Assembly: GCA_018700655.1 (NCBI GenBank)
Contig: JABIUG010000514.1
Coordinates: 1 to 28,220, forward strand
From: Rhodospirillaceae bacterium
Lineage (GTDB): Bacteria > Pseudomonadota > Alphaproteobacteria > SP197
Direction: 5' to 3'
Length of the DNA stretch: 28,220 nucleotides
Below the pieces are notes generated by a model, which had not been told where the DNA came from, did not search any database, and saw nothing but the letters and a program-made list of their open reading frames with translations. The position numbers and the translations under genes are program-made. Shown here piece by piece: positions 16,546 through 24,417 of the stretch; within the stretch, counting starts at the first letter, position 1; each line of letters opens with the position of its first letter.

Positions 16546-18115
16546 GCGTGCTGCAAGATGCCTCCCAGGTATCGTCCCATAGGCACCAGATCAGGCGAAT
16601 TGCTCGCTAGCCCGATGTAACCGTCCGGCCTGATGACAAAATGACACGGTCCCGAGGCGCCGTAACGTTTGTGGAGTTCGCCCTCGGGGTCGCGCCAGCC
16701 CGGTCGATCCCGGGACACGATCATGGTTTTCACCATGTCCGGGTGTTTGTATTCGGCAGCCTCGACGACATGGCGCACCGCGTCGGCGCCGGCGTCGGCA
16801 CCGTCGGCAAATCCCAGGACCAGATGACCGGGACCGCGCATCACCTCGAACAAGGTCGTCGGGTGGCCGTCGGGATCGATCAGGGGACCGTCGGGCGCCC
16901 GGTCGCCGGCCTTGATCGCCTGACGGCCGTGATGCCAGTCGTTCAGGGTGATGGCGCTGTCGTGATAGGCGATGTTGTGTTGCGAGAGTTGCTGGCGCAT
17001 CCGGCTCTGGACCGTCTCACGCGGTCCAAGAAGCCCGATCAGGGTGTCGCGTGTGAAACGGCCGACCATGCTCTTGAGGTCGATCATGCGCAGCATCCGC
17101 CCGGTGGTCGCCAGGACCATGGCGCCAACCGGATGACGCTCGTCGTGGTAACTCTCGAGTAGGCCGTCGCCTGCGTTCTGTTTCAGGGCCAGTTCCAGCT
17201 TCCAGCCCAGATTGTAGGCGTCCTGCATGCCCGTGTTCATGCCCTGGCCACCGGCGGGGCTGTGAATATGCGCGGCATCGCCGGCCAGAAAGATACGGTC
17301 ATGGCGATAGCGCGGCACCTGGCGTTCGCTGATCCGGAAGACGGTCATCCAGGCGGGGTCGCTGACTTCGACCAGAACCGGGCTGCGCGCCGCCATGATG
17401 GCGCGAACCGTGGCTTCGTCGGCTTCGGTCACATCGCCGGTGACATCGGCGATGATCCTCGCGCGGCCGCCCTTGAGGGGGGCAACAAAGAGCAGGCCGT
17501 CATGGCTGAATTCGACCAGGATGCGGTCGGGGGGAGTTCCCAATCGAGCTTGACGTCGGCCAGCAGCATGTTGCCGGGGAAGGCCTCTCTGTCGAAATCG
17601 GAACCAAGGCCATGGCGCACCGCACTGTGGGCGCCGTCGCAGCCGACCATGAACCGGGCACGGCAGGTCTCTTCGCCAGAAGAAGTCTTCAGGGTTGCAG
17701 TGACGCCCTCGTCATCCTGCACGAAGCCGACCAGCTCGGTCTGGCGTTCGTCCCTGCCGCCCAGTTCAGCCAGCCGTTCCATCAGAAGGCGTTCGGTCTG
17801 AGCCTGTTCGAGATCAAGCAACATGGGGTAGGGCGCGTCGAGTTTGTCGAGGCGGATATCGGCCAGGAAATGATCGGCCGAATAGAACAGGGCACCATTC
17901 TCGATCTGGCCGCGCTCGATTGCACGCTCGATGATGCCCAGATCCTGGAACAGCTCAAGCGAGCGGGCATGGATGCCGATCGCCTTGGAGAGATCAGTCG
18001 GGCCGTCGTTCTTGTCGACGACACGGACATCAAGGTCGCGCCGCGTCAGGTCGCAGGCAAGAAAGAGCCCCACAGGCCCCGCACCCACGACCAGAACGTC
18101 GCAATTGCTGCTCAT
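16542..18115 (-). pseudogene. FAD-dependent aromatic monooxygenase, split by a 1-base frameshift
   Basis: Two overlapping frames form one gene. The first (from ATG 18115) has the Rossmann motif VVGAGPVGLFLACDL and VGCDGAHSAVRHGLG, the FAD- and NADPH-linked DG motif of the p-hydroxybenzoate hydroxylase class. The second has RIFLAGDAAHIHSPAGGQGMN, the GD motif, and a C-terminal thioredoxin-like domain ending FVIRPDGYIG, as in phenol, MhpA-like and rifampicin monooxygenases. The switch falls at a run of six C on the coding strand (17529-17534); seven would read straight through as LPPDRILVEFS and give about 525 residues, a normal length. As written, the product stops after about 190 native residues, without the GD motif. 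No other damage is visible, so a sequencing error or a very recent mutation is likely. It overlaps the MFS gene by four bases. Confidence 0.8.
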
Positions 18116-18260
18116 TGTCTGATTCCTTCATGATCCCGGCTGGAGCGTCGCGCGAATCGGGACCTGCGGCAATCGTTGTAGCCAGAATCGATGTAGCTTG
18201 ATCCGTGCACCGGGTGATCAGATGGCTTACTAATCCAAGCCTTGGTTTTAGGGGTTCTCC

Positions 18261-19148
18261 TTGGACAACATCCCGCGCGGCATCGCGCTGATCCTTCTAT
18301 CACTGGTCTTTTTTGTGTCGCTCGACACCACGGCCAAACTGATGACAGAGGTGTATCCGCCGTTCCAGGTCGCCTGGGGCCGTTATCTCTTTTCTGTCGT
18401 TTTGTTGCCGCTGCTCATCCGCCCAAGGGACATGCGTTCCGCCTTCCGGACCAAACGCATTGGCCTGCAGTTGATTCGTTCGCTCCTGCTGGTTTCCATG
18501 ACCTGCGGGTTTTTTGTGACGATCAAGTTCATCCCGCTCGCCGATGCCGTCGCGATTGGCTTTGCCGCGCCGTTCCTGACCACGGCCTTTGCTATTCCGA
18601 TCCTGGGCGAAAAAGTCGGGTTGCGGCGTTGGACCGCGATCCTGATCGGCTTTGTCGGTGTTCTGATCGTCGTGCGACCGGGCTTCGAGGAACGCCACTG
18701 GGCCTATTTCCTTCCGCTCGGGGTCGCAGTGATGGCCGCGCTCTACAATTGTCTGACCCGGCTGGTGAACCGCTTCGACAGCGCGCAGACCAGCATCGCC
18801 TTCAACAACACGGCCGGTGTGGTGATAATGACTCTGGTGATCGTGCTGGTGCCCGGGCAGTGGTCAGAACTTTCCACCATCGACTGGATGACGCTGGTCG
18901 CGATCGGCGGTTTCGGCATGGCCGGGCATTTCTGCCTGATTCTGGCTTATCGCAATGCCCCGGTTTCGGCTCTGGCGCCGTTCACCTTCGCCCATATCGT
19001 CATGGCGATCATTGCCGGTCTCGTCGTCTTCGGCGATATGCCCGACTGGCCAACGCTGTTTGGCGCCGGTGTCATTGCGGGATCCGGCATCTACGTCTTC
19101 CACCGTGAATCGGTCCTGTCGCGCCGCGCACGGCAGGCAGCGGGCTAG
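18261..19148 (+). CDS. DMT/EamA-family transporter
   Basis: A 295-residue, ten-helix carrier of the EamA (RhaT/DMT) superfamily. The N-terminal half reads GIALILLSLVFFVSLDTTAKL with YPPFQVAWGRY, a form common in the S-adenosylmethionine-uptake-like and riboflavin-like branch. The conserved IPLADAVAIGFAAPF and LGEKVGLRRW sit at helices 4-5. The second half ends with GDMPDWPTLFGAGVIAGSGIYVFHRE. The start is a TTG at 18261, with AGGGG seven bases before it; no better start exists. It is divergent from the monooxygenase gene by 145 bases and converges on the Sel1-DUF945 gene. It is not a close copy of the DMT pair at 605-2448. Substrate unknown. Confidence 0.86.
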   Translation: MDNIPRGIALILLSLVFFVSLDTTAKLMTEVYPPFQVAWGRYLFSVVLLPLLIRPRDMRSAFRTKRIGLQLIRSLLLVSMTCGFFVTIKFIPLADAVAIGFAAPFLTTAFAIPILGEKVGLRRWTAILIGFVGVLIVVRPGFEERHWAYFLPLGVAVMAALYNCLTRLVNRFDSAQTSIAFNNTAGVVIMTLVIVLVPGQWSELSTIDWMTLVAIGGFGMAGHFCLILAYRNAPVSALAPFTFAHIVMAIIAGLVVFGDMPDWPTLFGAGVIAGSGIYVFHRESVLSRRARQAAG

Positions 19149-19192
19149 AAACAAGATCAACTCAGGTTGAGCCGACCTGGGCCGATCGGGCT

Positions 19193-21310
19193 CTAGGGGC
19201 CCATCATGCCGCCCATCATCGGGCTCATGTCGTTGCCGTTGAGCAGGACGCGGCCGTCGGTGGTCATCTCGACATCATAGATGTGCTTGACCTCGCCGCC
19301 CTCTTCGACGCGTTCGCCCATGGCCTGCATCATGGCCAGCCCCTGGGCGGTTTCCTGTGCCTCGGGATCGCCTGCCGCTGCCATGCTTTCCATACGTTTG
19401 ATAAAACTCTCAAGCCCAACGACCTCGAGCCGTGCGGTTCCCACCGACATCATCGGCGACTGGTCCGAGGCAACCATTCTGCCGGTCAGGCCGGCCTTCA
19501 GGGCGGGGCTCTCATAGGTCAGACGTTCGATCTCGAACGAACTGCCCGATTGGACCATATTTTGCTGCAGGCCAAGGGCCATGAAACCAAGCGCCATCTC
19601 TGCCTGGGCCTCGAACGCCACGGGATCATCGATTGCGCCTTCGATCATTTCCAGCGCCATCGAGGAGGCATCCGCCATCGGCAGATCACCAAGGCTCAGG
19701 CGCAGGTCGACATGGCCGGGAATGAGATCGGCCTCGGGGCCGTCGTAAGGAATATCCAGCCCCTGGTGGCTGTACTCGATGAAAAACGACCCGGTGTTGC
19801 CGCTCAGGCCCGACAAACCCATGCCAAACGTCATATTGGACGTTGCGAAGCGTTCGGAGCTGTCGGGGTCGCGCGCAAAGAGGTCGGTCATGGCAACCCG
19901 CATCGTCGAGCCTTCCCAGAGCGGCGCACGTTCGCGGGCCAGTGCGACCAGCATGTCCCCCAGTTCCGTCAGCCGTTGCATGCCTTTCTGGGTTTCCATG
20001 ACATCGGGACCGAGTTCACGCTGGATTTCCTGCATGGCGAGATTCATCGTGTTGAAAAAGACGAAATCGACATCCTGGTATTCGGCATTCATCGTCACTT
20101 CGCCGAGCCGGAAAAACTCCGTTCCGTCATAGGATGTGCTCATGTCGGAAATTACGAAATCCCCGGGGCCAGACCATTTGCCCGGAAGTGTTTCATTCAG
20201 ATTGGCGATGAAGTTGGCCTCGCCCAACTCCAGGCGGAACTCTCCCTCGTCGGGGATATCGGCCCACATGACCACATCGGAGTAACTGGCTTCGCCGCTG
20301 GTCATGGTGCTGATTTCCGGCGTGAAGATACCGGAGAAACTCTGGCTGCCAATTGTGGTCCCACCGACCTGTTTTCCCGTCGGATCCGTAACGCTGGTCT
20401 CGGCCGGAAGCAGGATTGTCGTCTGATAGGTGCCTTCGCCGGTTGGTGTCATGTCGATGACAAGTTCACCGATGTTCCAGTTTGCATCGGGTGCTGAAAC
20501 AGCCATGTCCCGAAGGGCCCCGAAGATATGGCCATCGGCATCTTCGGAGACATCGAGCGCATAGTCGAACCTGGCGTCATCAGGGGCGCTGCCGGTAAAG
20601 GCTGCAGACATGTTCTCAGCGGCGGTTTCGAGCTGTTGACGGACAAAGAGGGCCGCCGGCGACAGGTCACCGGGGTCGGCGTTCGCGCCGTCGCCGTAGT
20701 CGATCAGGCTTTCGTCGGCGAGGCGTTCGGCAAGGACCGCTTCGACGCGCGCGATGGTTTCGTCCGAAAGCAGGCCCTTGGTCACCTGGCCGGTGTCCCA
20801 CAACTGGACCAAGGCCTCGAAGGCGTCATCGTTGCCGGCCTGGGCTGCTTCATCGAGCAACTGCGCGGCCCGTGCGACATCAGGATAGGTTCCACGCCCG
20901 CGCGCAAAGAACTCTACCTGTTTGATTTCGGCTTCGGTATGGCCCAGAGCCGCGGCTGCGCTATAGGCATCAAACGCTGCGCCGAAATCGCGTGGTACGC
21001 CGATCGAATTCTCGAACATACGGCCCAGGCTGAAATAGGCCTCGGCATAGTCTTGTTTGGCGGCGCGGCGGTACCAGCGCAATGCATTGGAGTAGTTGTG
21101 CAGCGTGCCCTGACCGTTTTCGTACATCCGTCCGACGTAATACATCGCCTCGACGTCACCCTCGGAGACCAGGGCCGCAAATGCATCGAAGGCTGCGTCG
21201 TAGTCGCCTGCATCGTAAAGGCCGACTGCTTCGTCGAGATCCTGCGCCCATGCCGGGGCGGCAAGAACGACGAAGGCGGACAATAGAAGAGCACGTATTG
21301 TTCGGGGCAT
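19193..21310 (-). CDS. Secreted Sel1-repeat protein with DUF945/YdgA-like region
   Basis: A 705-residue protein. Residues 1-22 are a signal peptide (MPRTIRALLLSAFVVLAAPAWA). Residues about 30-160 hold three to four Sel1 repeats, for example DVEAMYYVGRMYENGQGT and YAEAYFSLGRMFENSIGVP, which form helical pairs for protein contacts. The remaining 480 residues look like a long beta-rich DUF945/YdgA-type domain, with repeated 'F.I..M......G' strands such as FVISDMSTSYDGTEFF. The C-terminus is Met/Gly-rich (NDMSPMMGGMMGP). ATG 21310 is chosen over 21334 because GGGAGA precedes it and the signal peptide starts there. It is likely periplasmic or envelope-associated. DUF945 is a tentative call from pattern only; no function is known. 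The long structured region upstream may regulate it. Confidence 0.72.
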   Translation of the reverse strand: MPRTIRALLLSAFVVLAAPAWAQDLDEAVGLYDAGDYDAAFDAFAALVSEGDVEAMYYVGRMYENGQGTLHNYSNALRWYRRAAKQDYAEAYFSLGRMFENSIGVPRDFGAAFDAYSAAAALGHTEAEIKQVEFFARGRGTYPDVARAAQLLDEAAQAGNDDAFEALVQLWDTGQVTKGLLSDETIARVEAVLAERLADESLIDYGDGANADPGDLSPAALFVRQQLETAAENMSAAFTGSAPDDARFDYALDVSEDADGHIFGALRDMAVSAPDANWNIGELVIDMTPTGEGTYQTTILLPAETSVTDPTGKQVGGTTIGSQSFSGIFTPEISTMTSGEASYSDVVMWADIPDEGEFRLELGEANFIANLNETLPGKWSGPGDFVISDMSTSYDGTEFFRLGEVTMNAEYQDVDFVFFNTMNLAMQEIQRELGPDVMETQKGMQRLTELGDMLVALARERAPLWEGSTMRVAMTDLFARDPDSSERFATSNMTFGMGLSGLSGNTGSFFIEYSHQGLDIPYDGPEADLIPGHVDLRLSLGDLPMADASSMALEMIEGAIDDPVAFEAQAEMALGFMALGLQQNMVQSGSSFEIERLTYESPALKAGLTGRMVASDQSPMMSVGTARLEVVGLESFIKRMESMAAAGDPEAQETAQGLAMMQAMGERVEEGGEVKHIYDVEMTTDGRVLLNGNDMSPMMGGMMGP

Positions 21311-21907
21311 CGGGATCTCCCGCAGCTGGGCCAAAATCGGATAGCGCGTGTCTCTGTGCGTGGCAACAGATTAACGCGAGGTTAAGGTATTGTAAGCCCG
21401 CGCGTTCGCGGTGTGATGACCGATACCATTTAGAAGAGATTCGACGCCTTCGCAGGCTGTCTGCCTGCCTCCAGTGACTGGCGTCACATGGGTTCCGGGG
21501 CAGTTAAACCCATATTCAATCCAGACCCGCAACGTAGGGTCGGTGTGGCCGGTAACGGGCATGTCGGGCCGCGGGTTCAGGCTTCCTAGTTGGAAGCAGA
21601 CAACCCCGCGTTGCTTGGTGCCGGGAGAGATCCCCCCAGAGTGAGAGCTCTTCTCATCCGGTTTCGACAACGCCGGGCTGTCAGCCTGATCCAGGCGCGA
21701 GCTAGAATCAGGCAGCGTGCTGGTCCAGCACAATACCAGCGACCCTATTTCATAATGTCAGACGGTTCCGTGAGGCGCTTCACACACGCATGGCAGGAGC
21801 ATCTGCGTGCTTTTACACAAACCAGATTTTCTCAAGATCATGTGTGCTTCGCGCCGGGCCGGCATGCCTTCCGGCTTGCTTGCCAGGAGAGATCGCTGGA
21901 ACGTCGG
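21311..21907. other. 597-base gap without a supported gene
   Basis: Between the Sel1-DUF945 start and the glycosyltransferase stop. Open frames here (such as 21371-21733 on the minus strand) have no ribosome site, no recognisable domain and odd composition, so I do not call them genes. The part from 21412 to 21612 is strongly structured and is listed separately. From 21640 to 21907 I see only short hairpins, for example CCTGAT (21685-21690) with ATCAGG (21707-21712), and a GCCGG/CCGGC pair near 21858-21875 beyond the glycosyltransferase stop, without T-runs. Confidence 0.6.
21412..21612 (-). promoter_or_regulatory. Structured leader, possibly a divergent cobalamin-riboswitch-like element
   Basis: Several nested hairpins crowd into 200 bases: CGCGGGTT/AACCCCGCG (21570-21577 and 21602-21610) around CTTCC/GGAAG; GACCC/GGGTC (21524-21528 and 21537-21541); ATGGGTT/AACCCAT (21488-21494 and 21507-21513); and GACGCC/GGCGTC (21443-21448 and 21480-21485) enclosing GCAGGC/GCCTGC. 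Read on the minus strand, the last unit gives CACTG, a hairpin, then GCGAAGGCG inside a closing stem, as in the conserved CACTG...GGGAAGG part of cobalamin riboswitches. It is preceded by CTGCCCCGGAACC (compare CTGCCCCCGCAAC) and followed by ATGGTATCGGTC (compare the B12 box). The match is imperfect and the P5 arm seems absent. The Sel1-DUF945 gene starts about 100 bases downstream. Another RNA family is possible. Confidence 0.3.
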
Positions 21908-23200
21908 TCAGCCGGCAGTCTGTTTCAGAAGATTGTCGAGTGCCTCGGCACCCTTTTGTGTGCCGTTTTCGGCCTTCATGTGGACACTCAACTCGTCGAG
22001 CCTTGCCTGCATGTCGCGATCGGTCACCATGCGCTCGACCGCCGCGGCGATGTCGGCGTCGGCCCAGGTGTAACGTTCCATGGCGATGCCATAACCGCGT
22101 TCATCGATATGCGTGGCGTTGTCATGGCCATCCCAGCAATAGGGCATGATCAGCGCCGGCTTCCCGAAATAGAGGCACTCGTTGAAGCTGTTGTTGCCGC
22201 CATGGTGGATCACGGCATCGACCTGCTCGATCACCGAAGGCTGAGGATACCAGCTCTCGACATGGCAGTTGTCGGGGATGATCTCGTAATCATCACCGTA
22301 GTCGCCGACATTGACCAGCACGCGATAGGGCAGGGCGCCCAGCGTCGCCATCAGACGTTTCATTAGGTCGGTGTCGCCCGAACCAAGGCTGCCGAAGCTC
22401 ACATAAAGCAGCGGCTTGTCGTTGTGCGCCTTGAACTGAGGCACCTCATAAGGCTCTTCCTTGCGGATACAGCCTTCGAGATAGACGAACTTCTCTGTGT
22501 CCAGCGCGTGACGCCGGTTGAACGCCAGAGGTTTGGGATAGTGCAGAAGGTTGAGCCAGGGTGATGCCTCGAAGAACTGGCCCAGCGGATAGGGTTCCTC
22601 ACCGCAGTCTTTGAGAAACTCGTTGAACTGGGCATGGATCGGACCGATTTCGCGGTCGAACTTCTCGCGATAGGCAGCAAACCCGGCCGGGTCATCCTCG
22701 CGGCAGCCCGAGAGATGCGGGGGAATATCGGGGTCCTCGATCTCGTTCTCGCTACACGAGATGATCCTCACCCAGGGCACGCCATACTGTTTGGTCGCCG
22801 GAAAAAGAACGACGTTGTCGACGCAGATGAGGTCCGGCTTGATCTTGTCCAGCGTGGCGGGAAGGTCTTTCTCGGCCCACAGGGCGGTATCGACGATCGC
22901 TTCCCAGCAGGCCTTGATATAGGTCGAGACCTGATCGAGCGGCGGGGTCCGGAAGTTGGGGATCTGGCCGTTGATGAAATCGACCCAGTAACGGGCCATG
23001 GCCTCTGGTTCCATCGGCTCGGACATCGAGATCAGGTGCTCTTCGAAGCCGTAGCCTTCGAACACGCCGCCGAATCCGGCATCGGCGATGAACACCGGAT
23101 TGTGCCCCATTTCTCTGCAGACCTGTGCAATTCCGACCGAATTCAGTGCCGGGCCGAATGCGCCCTCTGGAAAGAAGGCAATTGTCTTACCGTCGCTCAT
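21908..23200 (-). CDS. Glycosyltransferase, UGT/MGT (GT1) type
   Basis: A 430-residue GT-B glycosyltransferase related to macrolide and UDP-glucuronosyl transferases. The N-terminal acceptor domain begins TIAFFPEGAFGPALNSVGIAQ, with the small-residue loop of this fold. The C-terminal donor domain has LLYVSFGSLGSGDTDLMKR and WYPQPSVIEQVDAVIHHGG, then NNSFNECLYFGKPALIMPYCWDGHDN, the nucleotide-sugar binding motif (H-x-G-x-N-S...E...P...D...N). Binding residues look intact. It has no signal peptide or membrane segment, so it is cytoplasmic. GGAG precedes ATG 23200. It starts 46 bases after the degenerate ABC ATPase gene on the same strand, so they are probably co-transcribed. Acceptor (lipid, sterol-like compound or antibiotic) unknown. 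Confidence 0.85.
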   Translation of the reverse strand: MSDGKTIAFFPEGAFGPALNSVGIAQVCREMGHNPVFIADAGFGGVFEGYGFEEHLISMSEPMEPEAMARYWVDFINGQIPNFRTPPLDQVSTYIKACWEAIVDTALWAEKDLPATLDKIKPDLICVDNVVLFPATKQYGVPWVRIISCSENEIEDPDIPPHLSGCREDDPAGFAAYREKFDREIGPIHAQFNEFLKDCGEEPYPLGQFFEASPWLNLLHYPKPLAFNRRHALDTEKFVYLEGCIRKEEPYEVPQFKAHNDKPLLYVSFGSLGSGDTDLMKRLMATLGALPYRVLVNVGDYGDDYEIIPDNCHVESWYPQPSVIEQVDAVIHHGGNNSFNECLYFGKPALIMPYCWDGHDNATHIDERGYGIAMERYTWADADIAAAVERMVTDRDMQARLDELSVHMKAENGTQKGAEALDNLLKQTAG

Positions 23201-23246
23201 CTGGAAACTCCGTCAGTTTTTGTCGGCCATGCCCGGCCAGTTGAAA

Positions 23247-24332
23247 TTATTGATATGACACACAGTGTGCTGCGTCCTGGTCCCACGTACACCACACTCG
23301 GCGCCCTTCGGGCAAGTCATCTGTGTCAAGTCGACGGCCCCGAATCTGTGCAATCAGCATTTCGGTCGTGCCGTCGAGCCGGATGTAGGCGGTCAGTCCC
23401 GATGGTGCGAAGGTTACGTTGGAGACATACCCCTGCAAGCTGGCCAGTGTTGGTTCCGGCGCCTGAAGGTGAAGCTCGATCGCGTCGGGCCGAACCATCA
23501 GTGCGTTTGCCGCACCGCCCTGGGCGGCACTATGGACTGCACCGTTCCGGCACGCGGCCGGAAGGTCTCGCAGAAGGTCGCCGGGCACCAGATTGACGGG
23601 GCCGGTCATGTGCGCGGCAAGCGCTGTGCGTGGCCTGCTGTAGAGTTCGTCGGGCCGGTTGCATTCGACAATCTTCCCGGCGTCCATGGCAGCAATCCGG
23701 CTGGCGGTCGCTATCGCCAGGGCGCCATCGCTCGAGGCTGCAACCATGGTGAATCCCGCCTGGTGCTGCAGATCGCGCAGTCGTGCCAGCAGTCGGGCGG
23801 ACTCATAGGGATCGACCCGGTTAAACGCATCGTCTAGCAACAGAACGAGCGGCTCCACGGCAAGCGCACGTGCCAGTGCGGCCAGTTGGCGCTCACCGTC
23901 ATTGAGGGATTCGGGGAAAGCCTTTTCACGACACGGCAGGCCGGCCAGATCGAGCGCGTTGCTGATCCGCGCCGCCAGTTCCCCTGGTTCCATCGCGTGC
24001 GAACGCAGACCATAGGCAACATTTTTGGCAACGCTCATATGCGGGAAAAGGGTGTCTTGTTCGGTCAGCAGTGTGAAGGGCCGCCGATGGGCCGGCAGGG
24101 ATGCGATATCGTGACCGTTGAACAGGATGCGTCCGGCGGCGACTTCGCCGAATCCGGCGATCAGACGCAGCAGGCTACGCCGGCCCGAGCCCGCCTGGCC
24201 CAACAGGACCAGCGATTCTCCGGCCGGGATGTGGAGACTGACGCCACGTGCCGGCGTCAGGCCCATGTCCTGACCGCTCAGGGCCTGGAGTTCGAGAGTG
24301 TTTGTTTCGTTCACGGGCGAGATCGTGCGCAT
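23247..24332 (-). CDS. ABC ATPase-like protein with degenerate catalytic motifs (PotA/FbpC type)
   Basis: A 361-residue protein with the full layout of a PotA/FbpC/UgpC importer ATPase: an ABC domain (about 12-240) and a C-terminal TOBE-like domain (about 280-361). The catalytic residues are nearly all replaced. Walker A reads GQAGSGRRS (45-53), with the essential Lys now Arg51 and the next Thr now Arg52. The signature LSGGQ is LNDGE (143-147). Walker B ends LLLDDAF, with Asp168 for the catalytic Glu. The H-loop His is Ser201 (VAASSD). Gln92 of the Q-loop and LFPHMSV are kept. The frame is intact and well conserved elsewhere. No permease or binding protein is near. I chose ATG 24332; the ribosome site is weak. 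ATP hydrolysis is unlikely; a regulatory or structural role is inferred. Confidence 0.8.
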   Translation of the reverse strand: MRTISPVNETNTLELQALSGQDMGLTPARGVSLHIPAGESLVLLGQAGSGRRSLLRLIAGFGEVAAGRILFNGHDIASLPAHRRPFTLLTEQDTLFPHMSVAKNVAYGLRSHAMEPGELAARISNALDLAGLPCREKAFPESLNDGERQLAALARALAVEPLVLLLDDAFNRVDPYESARLLARLRDLQHQAGFTMVAASSDGALAIATASRIAAMDAGKIVECNRPDELYSRPRTALAAHMTGPVNLVPGDLLRDLPAACRNGAVHSAAQGGAANALMVRPDAIELHLQAPEPTLASLQGYVSNVTFAPSGLTAYIRLDGTTEMLIAQIRGRRLDTDDLPEGRRVWCTWDQDAAHCVSYQ

Positions 24333-24417
24333 TTCTTTTGCTGGGATCAAGCGGGCGCCGGGATCAAGCAGGTCACGCTTGCCGATACTTCCTACCGGCG
24401 TATGCTCCGCCGCCGAC

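Noticed and set aside
18115..18261. Long start extension or small gene between monooxygenase and DMT gene
   Set aside because: The short frame at 18112-18303 on the minus strand has no ribosome site and overlaps the DMT start; treated as a divergent promoter region.
19283..20497. 404-residue plus-strand frame opposite the Sel1-DUF945 gene
   Set aside because: Antisense shadow with no recognisable motif; the minus-strand product has a signal peptide and Sel1 repeats.
21570..21612. Possible tRNA or 4.5S RNA (GGTTCAGG, GGAAGCAG wording)
   Set aside because: No cloverleaf forms and the SRP-loop consensus GGAAGGAAGCAGCC is absent.
21371..21733. 120-residue minus-strand frame in the long gap
   Set aside because: No ribosome site, no hydrophobic or domain pattern; it lies across the strongly structured block, so RNA is the better reading.
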